DNA of 22,206 nucleotides from an uncultured Dorea sp. (GTDB lineage: Bacteria > Bacillota > Clostridia > Lachnospirales > Lachnospiraceae). Every line of letters begins with the position of its first letter. The first letter of the stretch is position 1. Shown piece by piece: positions 15,631-22,206 of the stretch. The position numbers were made by a program, and so were the translations under genes. The stretch lies in the NCBI GenBank assembly GCA_900550865.1, contig URTM01000037.1, positions 1-22,206 on the forward strand, written 5' to 3'. The notes beneath the pieces are model-generated. The model saw only the letters and a program-made list of their open reading frames with translations. It was not told the DNA's origin and searched no databases.

Positions 15631-16761
15631 ATGAAAAAATATGATTATTTAGTAGTGGGTTCAGGACTGTATGGGGCAGTATTTGCGTATGAAGCAAAGA
15701 AAGCAGGAAAAAACGTTCTGGTAATTGATAAACGTCCGAATATCGCAGGAAATGTATATACGGAAGAAGTTGAAAAGATCCATGTGCATAAATATGGCGC
15801 ACATATTTTCCATACAAATAATAAAAAGGTATGGAATTACATCACACAGTTTGCAGAATTTAACCGTTTTACGAATTCACCGGTGGCGAATTACAAAGGA
15901 GAGTTATATTCGCTTCCTTTTAATATGTACACATTCAATAAAATGTGGGGTGTAGTGACACCGGATGAAGCAAAGGCGAAGATTGAGGAACAGAAGAAGG
16001 AAATCACCGGAGAACCGGAGAATCTGGAAGAACAGGCGATTTCACTGGTAGGACGTGACATTTATGAAAAGCTGATCAAAGGTTATACCGAAAAGCAGTG
16101 GGGACGTGACTGTACAGAACTTCCATCGTTTATCATCAAGAGACTTCCGGTCCGTCTGACATTTGATAATAACTATTTTAATGCACTGTATCAGGGAATT
16201 CCAGTTGGAGGATATACAAAGATGGTTGCCAATCTTCTGGAGGGAATTGAAGTCCGTCTGAACACAGAGTATCTGGAGAAGAAAGAAGAACTGGATGCGC
16301 TCGCAGAAAAAGTTGTCTATACCGGACCGATTGATGCGTATTTTGGATATAAACTTGGAACACTGGAATACCGTTCTGTAAGATTTGAGACGGAACTGCT
16401 GGATCAGCCGAACTTCCAGGGAAATGCTGCCGTGAATTATACAGACAGAGAGACGCCTTGGACCCGTATCATCGAGCACAAATGGTTTGAATTCGGAAAA
16501 GATTCTGATGGAAATGATATCCCGAAGACGGTGATCAGCCGTGAATATAGTTCGGAATGGAAGCTGGGTGATGAACCATATTATCCGGTAAATGATGAAA
16601 AAAACGGGGCTCTTTATGCAGAATACAAAGAACTGGCGGAAAAAGAAGAAAGGATCATCTTTGGAGGCCGTCTTGGAGAGTATAAGTATTATGATATGGA
16701 TGCAGTAATCGCTTCCGCACTGGATCTGTGTGAAAAAGAGCTTGGAATTACAGTTGAATAA
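15631..16761 (+). CDS. glf: UDP-galactopyranose mutase
   Basis: This 376-residue flavoenzyme interconverts UDP-galactopyranose and UDP-galactofuranose in the cytoplasm, supplying galactofuranose for surface glycans. The FAD-binding Rossmann motif is VVGSGLYGAVFA (8-19), followed by the acidic residue D33 and the RPNIAGN segment at 35-41. The family segments HKYGAHIFHT (53-62), GYTEKQWG (151-158) and the C-terminal FGGRLGEYKYYDMD with R347 are intact. Length is typical for bacterial Glf (about 365-390). The ribosome binding site AAAGAGG (15616-15622) is 8 nt upstream. It is transcribed divergently from iorA and followed by a terminator, so it is a single-gene unit. No galactofuranosyltransferase or polysaccharide locus lies beside it, so the glycan it serves must be encoded elsewhere. 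I could not identify a convincing promoter in the 284-bp divergent region on this strand. Confidence 0.97.
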   Translation: MKKYDYLVVGSGLYGAVFAYEAKKAGKNVLVIDKRPNIAGNVYTEEVEKIHVHKYGAHIFHTNNKKVWNYITQFAEFNRFTNSPVANYKGELYSLPFNMYTFNKMWGVVTPDEAKAKIEEQKKEITGEPENLEEQAISLVGRDIYEKLIKGYTEKQWGRDCTELPSFIIKRLPVRLTFDNNYFNALYQGIPVGGYTKMVANLLEGIEVRLNTEYLEKKEELDALAEKVVYTGPIDAYFGYKLGTLEYRSVRFETELLDQPNFQGNAAVNYTDRETPWTRIIEHKWFEFGKDSDGNDIPKTVISREYSSEWKLGDEPYYPVNDEKNGALYAEYKELAEKEERIIFGGRLGEYKYYDMDAVIASALDLCEKELGITVE

Positions 16762-16774
16762 GGATTTGTAATAG

Positions 16775-16825
16775 AAAGTACGTATATGTCTGGGGTGTTG
16801 TCTTTGCACATATGCGTACTTTTTT
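16775..16825 (+). terminator. Intrinsic terminator after glf
   Basis: A 15-bp stem with one G-U pair, arms 16775-16789 and 16808-16822, encloses an 18-nt loop and ends in a run of six T residues (16820-16825). Confidence 0.9.
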
Positions 16826-16836
16826 GCCACTTTTGC

Positions 16837-16865
16837 TTGAACTTGTGCCCAATACCAACTATAAT
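16837..16865 (+). promoter_or_regulatory. Sigma-A type promoter of glmM-glmS
   Basis: TTGAAC (16837-16842), a 17-bp spacer and a perfect TATAAT (16860-16865) are immediately downstream of the glf terminator. The start is predicted near 16872. Confidence 0.88.
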
Positions 16866-16923
16866 GGGGGCAGTTACTTGATAAGGAAATGGCGAAAAAA
16901 TATAAAATTTTAGGAGAATAAAT

Positions 16924-18312
16924 ATGGGAAGATATTTCGGAACAGATGGTTTCCGTGGAGAAGCCAACAATAATTTGACTGCAGATCATGCATATAAGAT
17001 TGGAAGATTTCTTGGATGGTATTATGGGGAACTGAAACGTAAAAACGACGATGAGACACCGGCACGTATTGTGATCGGAAAGGATACCAGACGTTCCAGC
17101 TACATGTTCGAGTACACACTGGTAGGCGGTCTGGTTGCATCGGGAGCAGATGCTTACCTGCTTCATGTTACAACAACGCCATCAGTCGCTTATGTGGCAA
17201 GAACGGATGAATTTGACTGTGGAATCATGATCTCTGCCAGTCATAATCCGTATTACGACAACGGAATCAAGCTGATCAATGGTAACGGCGAGAAGATGGA
17301 TGAAGGAACGATCGCTCTGGTAGAAGATTACCTGGATGGCAGACTGGAAGTATTTGGGGAAAAATATGAAGAGATTCCATTTGCACATACATCAAAGATC
17401 GGGCGTACGGTGGACTATGTATCAGGAAGAAATCGTTACATTGGCTATCTGATCTCGCTTGGACTTTATTCTTTCAAGGGTGTCAAAGTCGGACTGGACT
17501 GTGCGAACGGAAGTTCATGGAATCTGGCAAAGTCTGTATTTGATGCACTTGGAGCAAAGACTTATGTGATCAATGCGGAGCCGGACGGAACGAATATCAA
17601 TAATAATGCAGGTTCTACACATATCGGCGGTCTGCAGAAATATGTTATTGAGAATGGTCTGGATGTCGGATTTGCTTACGACGGAGATGCTGACAGATGT
17701 CTCTGTGTAGACGAAAAAGGTAATCTGGTAGACGGAGATGCGATCCTTTACATTTATGGAAAATATATGAAAGAACGTGGAAAGCTGGAGAATAATACAG
17801 TTGTTACGACGGTTATGTCCAACTTTGGATTATATAAGGCATTTGACGAAGCCGGAATCGGTTATGCGAAGACGGCAGTCGGTGATAAATATGTATATGA
17901 ATATATGACAAATAACGGATGTATTCTCGGCGGGGAACAGTCCGGTCACATTATATTCTCAAAATACGCTTCTACCGGAGATGGTATTCTTACCAGTCTT
18001 AAGATGATGGAAGTAATGATGGCAAGAAAGAAGAAGATGAGTGAACTGATGGAAGGACTTCATATCTATCCACAGGTGCTTGAAAATGTACGTGTGACAG
18101 ATAAGAAGGCTGCCCAGGACGATGCAGATGTGCAGGCAGCAGTAAAGGCTGTAACAGAAGCTCTTGGCGATACCGGACGTATTCTTGTGCGCGAATCAGG
18201 AACAGAGCCGCTTCTTCGTGTTATGGTAGAGGCTGAGACAGAAGAAATCTGCAAGAAATACGTAGACCAGGTGGTTGAGGTCGTAAAGGCAAAAGGATAT
18301 GTTGCGGGTTAA
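16924..18312 (+). CDS. glmM: Phosphoglucosamine mutase
   Basis: This 462-residue alpha-D-phosphohexomutase converts glucosamine-6-phosphate to glucosamine-1-phosphate for UDP-GlcNAc and peptidoglycan synthesis. It opens with RYFGTDGFRG (3-12). The phosphoserine loop is ISASHNPYYDNGIK, with catalytic S106. The magnesium loop DGDADR is at 253-258, the sugar-specificity loop is GGEQSGH at 336-342 (GlmM type), and the phosphate-binding loop is RESGTEP at 423-429. Length matches GlmM, slightly longer than the 445-450 norm. The ribosome binding site AGGAG is 7 nt upstream of the ATG. Having glmS 81 nt downstream, without a terminator, supports GlmM over a phosphomannomutase or phosphoglucomutase: the two catalyse consecutive steps, with GlmS making the substrate of GlmM. 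Confidence 0.93.
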   Translation: MGRYFGTDGFRGEANNNLTADHAYKIGRFLGWYYGELKRKNDDETPARIVIGKDTRRSSYMFEYTLVGGLVASGADAYLLHVTTTPSVAYVARTDEFDCGIMISASHNPYYDNGIKLINGNGEKMDEGTIALVEDYLDGRLEVFGEKYEEIPFAHTSKIGRTVDYVSGRNRYIGYLISLGLYSFKGVKVGLDCANGSSWNLAKSVFDALGAKTYVINAEPDGTNINNNAGSTHIGGLQKYVIENGLDVGFAYDGDADRCLCVDEKGNLVDGDAILYIYGKYMKERGKLENNTVVTTVMSNFGLYKAFDEAGIGYAKTAVGDKYVYEYMTNNGCILGGEQSGHIIFSKYASTGDGILTSLKMMEVMMARKKKMSELMEGLHIYPQVLENVRVTDKKAAQDDADVQAAVKAVTEALGDTGRILVRESGTEPLLRVMVEAETEEICKKYVDQVVEVVKAKGYVAG

Positions 18313-18393
18313 GCGTAGAACCGGATGCATATGTAATAGAGAAAACAGAGAAGAATAGACTTATAGAAAGAATATACAGGGAGAAAATATATT

Positions 18394-20232
18394 ATGTGTG
18401 GAATTGTAGGATTTACAGGTGAACACCAGGCTGCACCAATCTTATTGGATGGTCTGTCGAAACTGGAATATCGTGGATATGACTCAGCGGGAATTGCTGT
18501 ACGTGACGGCTCTTCAGATGTAGAAGTCATTAAAGCAAAAGGCAGACTAAAAGTATTGGCTGAAAAGACCAACGGGGGAGAAAGTGTAAAAGGATCTTGC
18601 GGTATCGGTCATACAAGATGGGCAACGCATGGCGAACCTTCTGAGAATAATGCACATCCGCATTCCAGCGATGATGGAAATGTAGTAGCTGTTCACAATG
18701 GTATCATTGAAAATTATCAGGAGCTGAAGGATAAACTTATCCGTAAGGGATATACATTCTATTCTGAGACAGACACAGAAGTTGCAGTAAAACTGATCGA
18801 TTATTATTATAAAAAATATGAAGGAACTCCGGTGGATGCGATCAATCATGCACTGGTACGTATCCGTGGATCTTATGCACTGGCAATCATGTTCAAGGAT
18901 TATCCGGAAGAAATCTATGTGGCAAGAAAAGACAGTCCGATGATCCTTGGTATTGCAAACGGAGAATCTTATATCGGTTCCGATGTTCCGGCAATCCTGA
19001 AGTATACAAGGGATGTATATTATATCGGTAATCAGGAGATGGCACGTGTACGCAAAGGTGAGATCACATTCTACAATCTTGATGGTGAAGAGATCGAGAA
19101 AGAACTGAAGAAAGTGGAATGGGATGCAGAGGCAGCAGAAAAAGCCGGATACGAGCATTTCATGATCAAAGAGATCCATGAGCAGCCAAAGGCAGTTTCA
19201 GATACACTGAACTCCGTTATAAAAGATGGAGCGATCGATCTTTCAGAAGTCGGACTTTCGGAAGAAGAGATTAAGGAGATCAGCCAGATCTATATCGTAG
19301 CATGTGGATCTGCATACCATGTCGGAGTGGCAGCACAGTATGTCATGGAAGACCTGGCAAGAATTCCGGTACGTGTAGAGCTTGCATCAGAATTCCGTTA
19401 CCGTAATCCGATACTTGATCCGAAAGGGCTAGTTGTCATCATCAGCCAGTCAGGAGAGACAGCAGACAGTCTGGCAGCGCTCAGAGAATCAAAGAAGCAG
19501 GGCGTAAAGACACTTGGTATTGTCAATGTAATCGGTTCGTCTATTGCGAGAGAAGCAGATAATGTATTCTATACACTGGCAGGACCAGAGATCGCAGTTG
19601 CGACAACAAAAGCATACAGCACACAGCTGATCGCATCTTATACACTGGCAATCCAGTTTGCCAAGATCAGAGGCCAGATCACAGAAGAACAGTATGCAGG
19701 GTATATCGAAGAACTGCAGACGATTCCGGATAAGATCGGCAGGATCATTGAAGACAAAGAAAGAATTCAGTGGTTTGCGTCAAAACAGGTAAATGCAAAA
19801 GATATTTTCTTCATCGGACGTGGAATCGATTATGCGATTTCCCTGGAGGGAAGTCTTAAGATGAAAGAGATCAGTTATATTCACTCTGAGGCGTATGCAG
19901 CAGGAGAATTAAAGCACGGAACAATTTCCCTGATCGAAGACGGTACACTGGTCATCGGAGTACTGACACAGCCGCAATTATATGAAAAGACACTGAGCAA
20001 CATGGTAGAGTGCAAGAGCCGTGGTGCATATCTGATGGGACTTACAACATTTGGACATTATAATATTGAAGAGAATGCAGACTTCTCTGTATATATTCCA
20101 AAGACAGATCCTCATTTTGCAACATCACTTGCGGTTATTCCACTCCAGCTGCTGGGATATTATGTATCCGTAGCGAAAGGACTGGATGTAGATAAACCGA
20201 GAAACCTTGCAAAGAGCGTAACAGTAGAATAA
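18394..20232 (+). CDS. glmS: Glutamine:fructose-6-phosphate aminotransferase (isomerising)
   Basis: This 612-residue cytoplasmic enzyme makes glucosamine-6-phosphate from fructose-6-phosphate and glutamine, the first committed step toward UDP-GlcNAc. After removal of Met1 the catalytic cysteine is C2 (MCGIVGF). The class II glutaminase domain runs to about 240 and shows YRGYDSAG (26-33), HTRWATHG (73-80) and HNGIIENY (101-108). Two SIS sugar-isomerase domains follow: the first with VACGSAYHVG (302-311) and SQSGETADSL (351-360), the second after about 450. The C-terminal KPRNLAKSVTVE is the canonical ending. The length is typical. The ribosome binding site AGGGAGA is 9 nt before the ATG. It is the second gene of the glmM-glmS operon. 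The 81-nt gap shows no glmS ribozyme core. Confidence 0.98.
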   Translation: MCGIVGFTGEHQAAPILLDGLSKLEYRGYDSAGIAVRDGSSDVEVIKAKGRLKVLAEKTNGGESVKGSCGIGHTRWATHGEPSENNAHPHSSDDGNVVAVHNGIIENYQELKDKLIRKGYTFYSETDTEVAVKLIDYYYKKYEGTPVDAINHALVRIRGSYALAIMFKDYPEEIYVARKDSPMILGIANGESYIGSDVPAILKYTRDVYYIGNQEMARVRKGEITFYNLDGEEIEKELKKVEWDAEAAEKAGYEHFMIKEIHEQPKAVSDTLNSVIKDGAIDLSEVGLSEEEIKEISQIYIVACGSAYHVGVAAQYVMEDLARIPVRVELASEFRYRNPILDPKGLVVIISQSGETADSLAALRESKKQGVKTLGIVNVIGSSIAREADNVFYTLAGPEIAVATTKAYSTQLIASYTLAIQFAKIRGQITEEQYAGYIEELQTIPDKIGRIIEDKERIQWFASKQVNAKDIFFIGRGIDYAISLEGSLKMKEISYIHSEAYAAGELKHGTISLIEDGTLVIGVLTQPQLYEKTLSNMVECKSRGAYLMGLTTFGHYNIEENADFSVYIPKTDPHFATSLAVIPLQLLGYYVSVAKGLDVDKPRNLAKSVTVE

Positions 20233-20294
20233 TGACAGAAAGAAACTGCAAAGTTGTTGCAGACGGCGGAATTTATGCAGGATGAAACAGGTGG

Positions 20295-20328
20295 AGACAG
20301 GATGTGGATATGACACATCCTGTCTTTT
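20295..20328 (+). terminator. Intrinsic terminator after glmS
   Basis: A perfect 12-bp stem, AGACAGGATGTG (20295-20306) with CACATCCTGTCT (20314-20325), and a 7-nt loop end in TTTT (20325-20328). Confidence 0.88.
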
Positions 20329-20362
20329 ATGCCTGATGTGGAATGAATTAAGAAAAGTTTCG

Positions 20363-20391
20363 TAGAATAGAATAGAAAATTATGCTATACT
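20363..20391 (+). promoter_or_regulatory. Extended -10 promoter before the nucleotidyltransferase gene
   Basis: TATACT (20386-20391) is preceded by TGC, making an extended -10. The -35 region at the usual distance (TAGAAT, 20363-20368) is poor, as is common for extended -10 promoters. Confidence 0.6.
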
Positions 20392-20438
20392 GTTACTAAC
20401 CGTGAAAAAGACAAATGAACAAAGGAGAAAAAAGGATT

Positions 20439-21377
20439 ATGAAAACAGCATTAGTCATCATGGCCGCGGGAATGGGTTCCCGTTTTGGTGGTGGAATTAA
20501 ACAGTTGGAACCAGTAGGACCAAATGGAGAGATCATTATGGATTATTCTATCCATGATGCAATCGAAGCAGGATTTAATAAAGTAGTATTTATCATCCGC
20601 AAGGATATCAAAGATGCATTCCATGATGCGATCGGAAAACGTATTGAGGGAATCTGCAACAAACTGAATGTAGAATTTGCATATGCTTATCAGGAACTGG
20701 ATGATCTTCCGGAAGGCATTGAGAAGCCGGCAGACAGAAGCAAACCTTGGGGAACAGGACAGGCAGTTCTGGTATGTAAAGATATTATCAAAGAGCCATT
20801 TGTTGTTATCAATGCAGATGATTATTATGGAAAGGAAGCATTTGTAAAGATCCATGAATTCCTGGTAAATAATTATACTCCGGAGAAATCAGAAGAGCTT
20901 TGCATGGCGGGATTCATTCTTGGCAATACTTTAAGTGATAACGGAACTGTAACAAGAGGAATCTGCGCAGTAGATGAAAACGATTACCTGACAGATGTTG
21001 TGGAGACATACGAAATCAAAAAGACAGCGGACGGAGCAGAATCTCATGGAAATAAGGTTGATGTAAATTCACACGTATCCATGAACATGTGGGGACTGAC
21101 ACCGGAATTCGTAGGACTTCTGGAAGAAGGATTTGTAGAATTCTTTGAGAACATCAAAGGCGATGAAGCAAAAGAACTGAAAGGGGAATATCTGCTTCCA
21201 ATCTATATTGATGAACTTCTTAAGAAAGGTAAAGTCAGTGTTAAACTTCTGGAAACACAGGATAAATGGTTTGGTGTTACTTATAAAGAAGACAAACCGG
21301 TTGTAGTAGAGTCCTTCGCAAAACTGATCGCTGATGGTGTATATCAGAAGGACCTGTTCTCAGATCTCCAGGCATAA
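20439..21377 (+). CDS. Sugar-phosphate nucleotidyltransferase of unknown specificity
   Basis: This 312-residue protein has the GT-A nucleotidyltransferase fold that couples a sugar-1-phosphate to a nucleoside triphosphate. The N-terminal nucleotide loop is MAAGMGSRFGGGIKQ (8-22), with R15 and K21 in the places of the catalytic Arg and Lys. PWGTGQAV is at 103-110, and the metal-binding NADDYYG at 125-131 carries the Asp residues. There is no C-terminal left-handed beta-helix as in GlmU and no membrane segment. The start at 20439 is chosen because AGGAG (20423-20427) precedes it and homologous proteins start at the LVIMAAG strand; the in-frame ATG at 20415 has no ribosome binding site. The neighbours glmM and glmS suggest an amino-sugar or envelope substrate, but this is inference. 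A kinase or phosphotransferase partner, which would reveal the sugar, is absent from the window. Confidence 0.82.
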   Translation: MKTALVIMAAGMGSRFGGGIKQLEPVGPNGEIIMDYSIHDAIEAGFNKVVFIIRKDIKDAFHDAIGKRIEGICNKLNVEFAYAYQELDDLPEGIEKPADRSKPWGTGQAVLVCKDIIKEPFVVINADDYYGKEAFVKIHEFLVNNYTPEKSEELCMAGFILGNTLSDNGTVTRGICAVDENDYLTDVVETYEIKKTADGAESHGNKVDVNSHVSMNMWGLTPEFVGLLEEGFVEFFENIKGDEAKELKGEYLLPIYIDELLKKGKVSVKLLETQDKWFGVTYKEDKPVVVESFAKLIADGVYQKDLFSDLQA

Positions 21378-21420
21378 TAATATCCGGAAGATATGCCTGA
21401 GATGGGATACAGGTGATAGA

Positions 21421-21447
21421 GGAGATTCAGGAGATTCAGGAGATTCG
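21421..21447 (+). repeat. Three tandem 9-bp repeats carrying Shine-Dalgarno-like cores
   Basis: GGAGATTCA occurs at 21421-21429 and 21430-21438, and GGAGATTCG at 21439-21447. Each unit carries GGAG, and the array is in frame with the VanZ-like gene, ending 29 nt before its preferred ATG. If translation began at the GTG at 21413, it would encode an EIQEIQEIR stretch. Confidence 0.75.
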
Positions 21448-21475
21448 GGATAGAAAGAAAAAGACAGGAAAGAAT

Positions 21476-21991
21476 ATGACAGAAAACAGGATCGGGAGAA
21501 AAAAGACAGGAATCATCTGGTTGTTTTTCATGCTGGTCTGGATGGCAGTGATTTTTTCATTTTCAGCCAGAGAGGCAGATGAATCGGCAGCAATGAGTCA
21601 TTCCGTCGGAAGAGTAATCGGAAGGCTTGTGATTCCGGAGTACAGATCCTGGTCGGAAGATAAGCAGGAGCGGTTTGCGGAAAAGATAGATTTCCCGGTA
21701 CGCAAATGTGCACATGCGTCGGAATACGCAGTCCTTGGTGTGTTGATACTGGGGACTGCGTACTCTTTTTCAAAAGACCGGGGAAAGAAGAGGATGCTGC
21801 TGTGCTGGTGTGCAGGTGCGTTCTATGCGGCAACCGATGAATTGCATCAGTTGTTTGTGCCGGGACGGAGCTGCCAGTTCAGAGATGTATGTATCGACAG
21901 TGCAGGAGTGCTGACAGGTATCTTGCTATTTAGCCTGATAAAGCATAAAATCGCAAAATACAATGAAAAGAAAAAAACTTGTAAAAACTAA
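21476..21991 (+). CDS. VanZ-like family membrane protein
   Basis: This 171-residue integral membrane protein is of the VanZ-like family, whose biochemical role is mostly unknown; VanZ itself gives low-level teicoplanin resistance. Hydrophobic segments lie at about 12-30, 83-98, 107-119 and 140-156. Family signatures are VIFSFSAREADESAAMSHSV (25-44), RKCAHASEYAVLGVL (76-90) and ATDELHQLFVPGRSCQFRD (119-137), followed by DSAGVLTGI. The C-terminus is short and basic (KHKIAKYNEKKK). The ATG at 21476 is preferred, with AGGAAAG just upstream (21466-21472), although spacing is short. A GTG at 21413 would add a charged 21-residue leader. The 98-nt gap after the nucleotidyltransferase shows no terminator, so the two may share a transcript. 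No vanA-type or other resistance genes are nearby, so a resistance role should not be assumed. Confidence 0.85.
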   Translation: MTENRIGRKKTGIIWLFFMLVWMAVIFSFSAREADESAAMSHSVGRVIGRLVIPEYRSWSEDKQERFAEKIDFPVRKCAHASEYAVLGVLILGTAYSFSKDRGKKRMLLCWCAGAFYAATDELHQLFVPGRSCQFRDVCIDSAGVLTGILLFSLIKHKIAKYNEKKKTCKN

Positions 21992-22019
21992 GAAAAAAGT
22001 GGCAGAAAACGTGAAAAAA

Positions 22020-22037
22020 TCAAGGAAAATCCCTTGA
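22020..22037. promoter_or_regulatory. Inverted repeat overlapping the rpsL -35 box
   Basis: TCAAGG (22020-22025) and CCTTGA (22032-22037) flank a 6-nt centre, and the right arm runs into the -35 box TTGACA (22034-22039). It may be an operator or simply the end hairpin of the VanZ mRNA; no T-run supports the latter. Confidence 0.35.
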
Positions 22038-22062
22038 CAAGTATCATGATTCGTAATAAACT
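22034..22062 (+). promoter_or_regulatory. Promoter of the str operon (rpsL)
   Basis: A perfect TTGACA (22034-22039), a 17-bp spacer and TAAACT (22057-22062, four of six matches) give a start near 22069 and a leader of about 84 nt. Within the leader, TATTCA/TGAATA (22103-22119) and AATAAG/CTTATT (22116-22130) could form two mutually exclusive small hairpins just before the ribosome binding site. Confidence 0.72.
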
Positions 22063-22152
22063 AAACAAGCGTGCATAGGAACGTTTTGTTTTGATGTACG
22101 ACTATTCACAAGATGAATAAGCAACTTATTATAATCGTAGGAGGTGAAAGAA

Positions 22153-22206
22153 ATGCCAACATTTAACCAGTTAGTAAAAAAAGGACGTCAGACATCTGTA
22201 AAGAAG
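22153..22206 (+). CDS. rpsL: Ribosomal protein S12, N-terminal 18 codons (continues past window)
   Basis: The last 54 bases encode MPTFNQLVKKGRQTSVKK, the characteristic start of bacterial S12. S12 lies at the 30S decoding centre and is the site of streptomycin-resistance mutations. The strong ribosome binding site AGGAGGTG (22139-22146) is 6 nt before the ATG. The streptomycin-related residues (E. coli K43 and K88) are outside the window. In Firmicutes this gene heads rpsL-rpsG-fusA-tuf and commonly follows rpoC closely; here it lies about 12.7 kb away. Confidence 0.96.
   Translation, partial: MPTFNQLVKKGRQTSVKK

Noticed and set aside
16042..17166. 374-codon open frame on the minus strand across glf and the start of glmM
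   Set aside because: It lies antisense to two certain genes, crosses a terminator and promoter, and its product is Cys/Ile/Phe-rich without family motifs. It is a shadow of codon bias on the other strand.
18313..18393. glmS ribozyme before glmS
   Set aside because: The gap is only 81 nt, A-rich, and lacks the conserved ribozyme core and pseudoknot segments.
21476..21991. Glycopeptide resistance gene vanZ
   Set aside because: The family match is to the broad VanZ-like group found in most Firmicutes. No van ligase, dehydrogenase or dipeptidase is nearby.
1..22206. CRISPR array, tRNA, rRNA, insertion sequence, phage or toxin-antitoxin genes
   Set aside because: No regularly spaced repeats, no tRNA or rRNA sequence, no transposase or integrase motifs and no flanking terminal repeats were seen on either strand.

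Overview
The window reads as a chromosomal segment of a low- to mid-GC anaerobic Firmicute, most likely a Lachnospiraceae gut clostridium (Dorea/Blautia/Mediterraneibacter-like). Three things point there: the RpoB and RpoC sequences with long acidic C-termini, strong AGGAGG-type ribosome binding sites, and an oxygen-sensitive 2-oxoacid:ferredoxin oxidoreductase. The genus is inferred from sequence feel and was not tested by a search.

Left part (1-9476), core information-processing genes. The C-terminal end of rplL (ribosomal protein L7/L12) is followed by a perfect intrinsic terminator, then an M20 metallopeptidase gene that starts almost on top of that terminator. A strong promoter and structured leader then precede rpoB and rpoC, the two large RNA polymerase subunits, which are 15 nt apart and end in a strong terminator. 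Both subunits carry unusually acidic tails.

Middle part (9477-16825), independent metabolic units. An M24 (Xaa-Pro type) peptidase and an HD-domain phosphohydrolase follow, each with its own sigma-A type promoter and a downstream hairpin. A minus-strand operon iorA-iorB-paaK comes next: indolepyruvate/arylpyruvate:ferredoxin oxidoreductase plus an arylacetate-CoA ligase, which together interconvert aromatic 2-oxoacids, arylacetyl-CoA and arylacetates. It is divergent from glf (UDP-galactopyranose mutase, the UDP-galactofuranose donor for surface glycans).

Right part (16826-22206), envelope precursors and return to ribosomal genes. glmM and glmS form an operon that makes glucosamine phosphates for peptidoglycan. 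A sugar-phosphate nucleotidyltransferase of unknown specificity and a small VanZ-like membrane protein follow. The window ends in the first 18 codons of rpsL (S12), the head of the str operon. The ordinary rpoC-rpsL neighbourhood is therefore split by about 12.7 kb holding ten metabolic and envelope genes.

I see no CRISPR array, tRNA, rRNA, transposase, integrase or phage gene, and no gene-free stretch longer than about 285 bases. Nothing here is clearly a new biological system. The points most worth checking are the promoter nested inside a terminator-like inverted repeat before rpoB, the matched acidic tails of RpoB and RpoC, and the physiological direction of the IOR-ligase operon.
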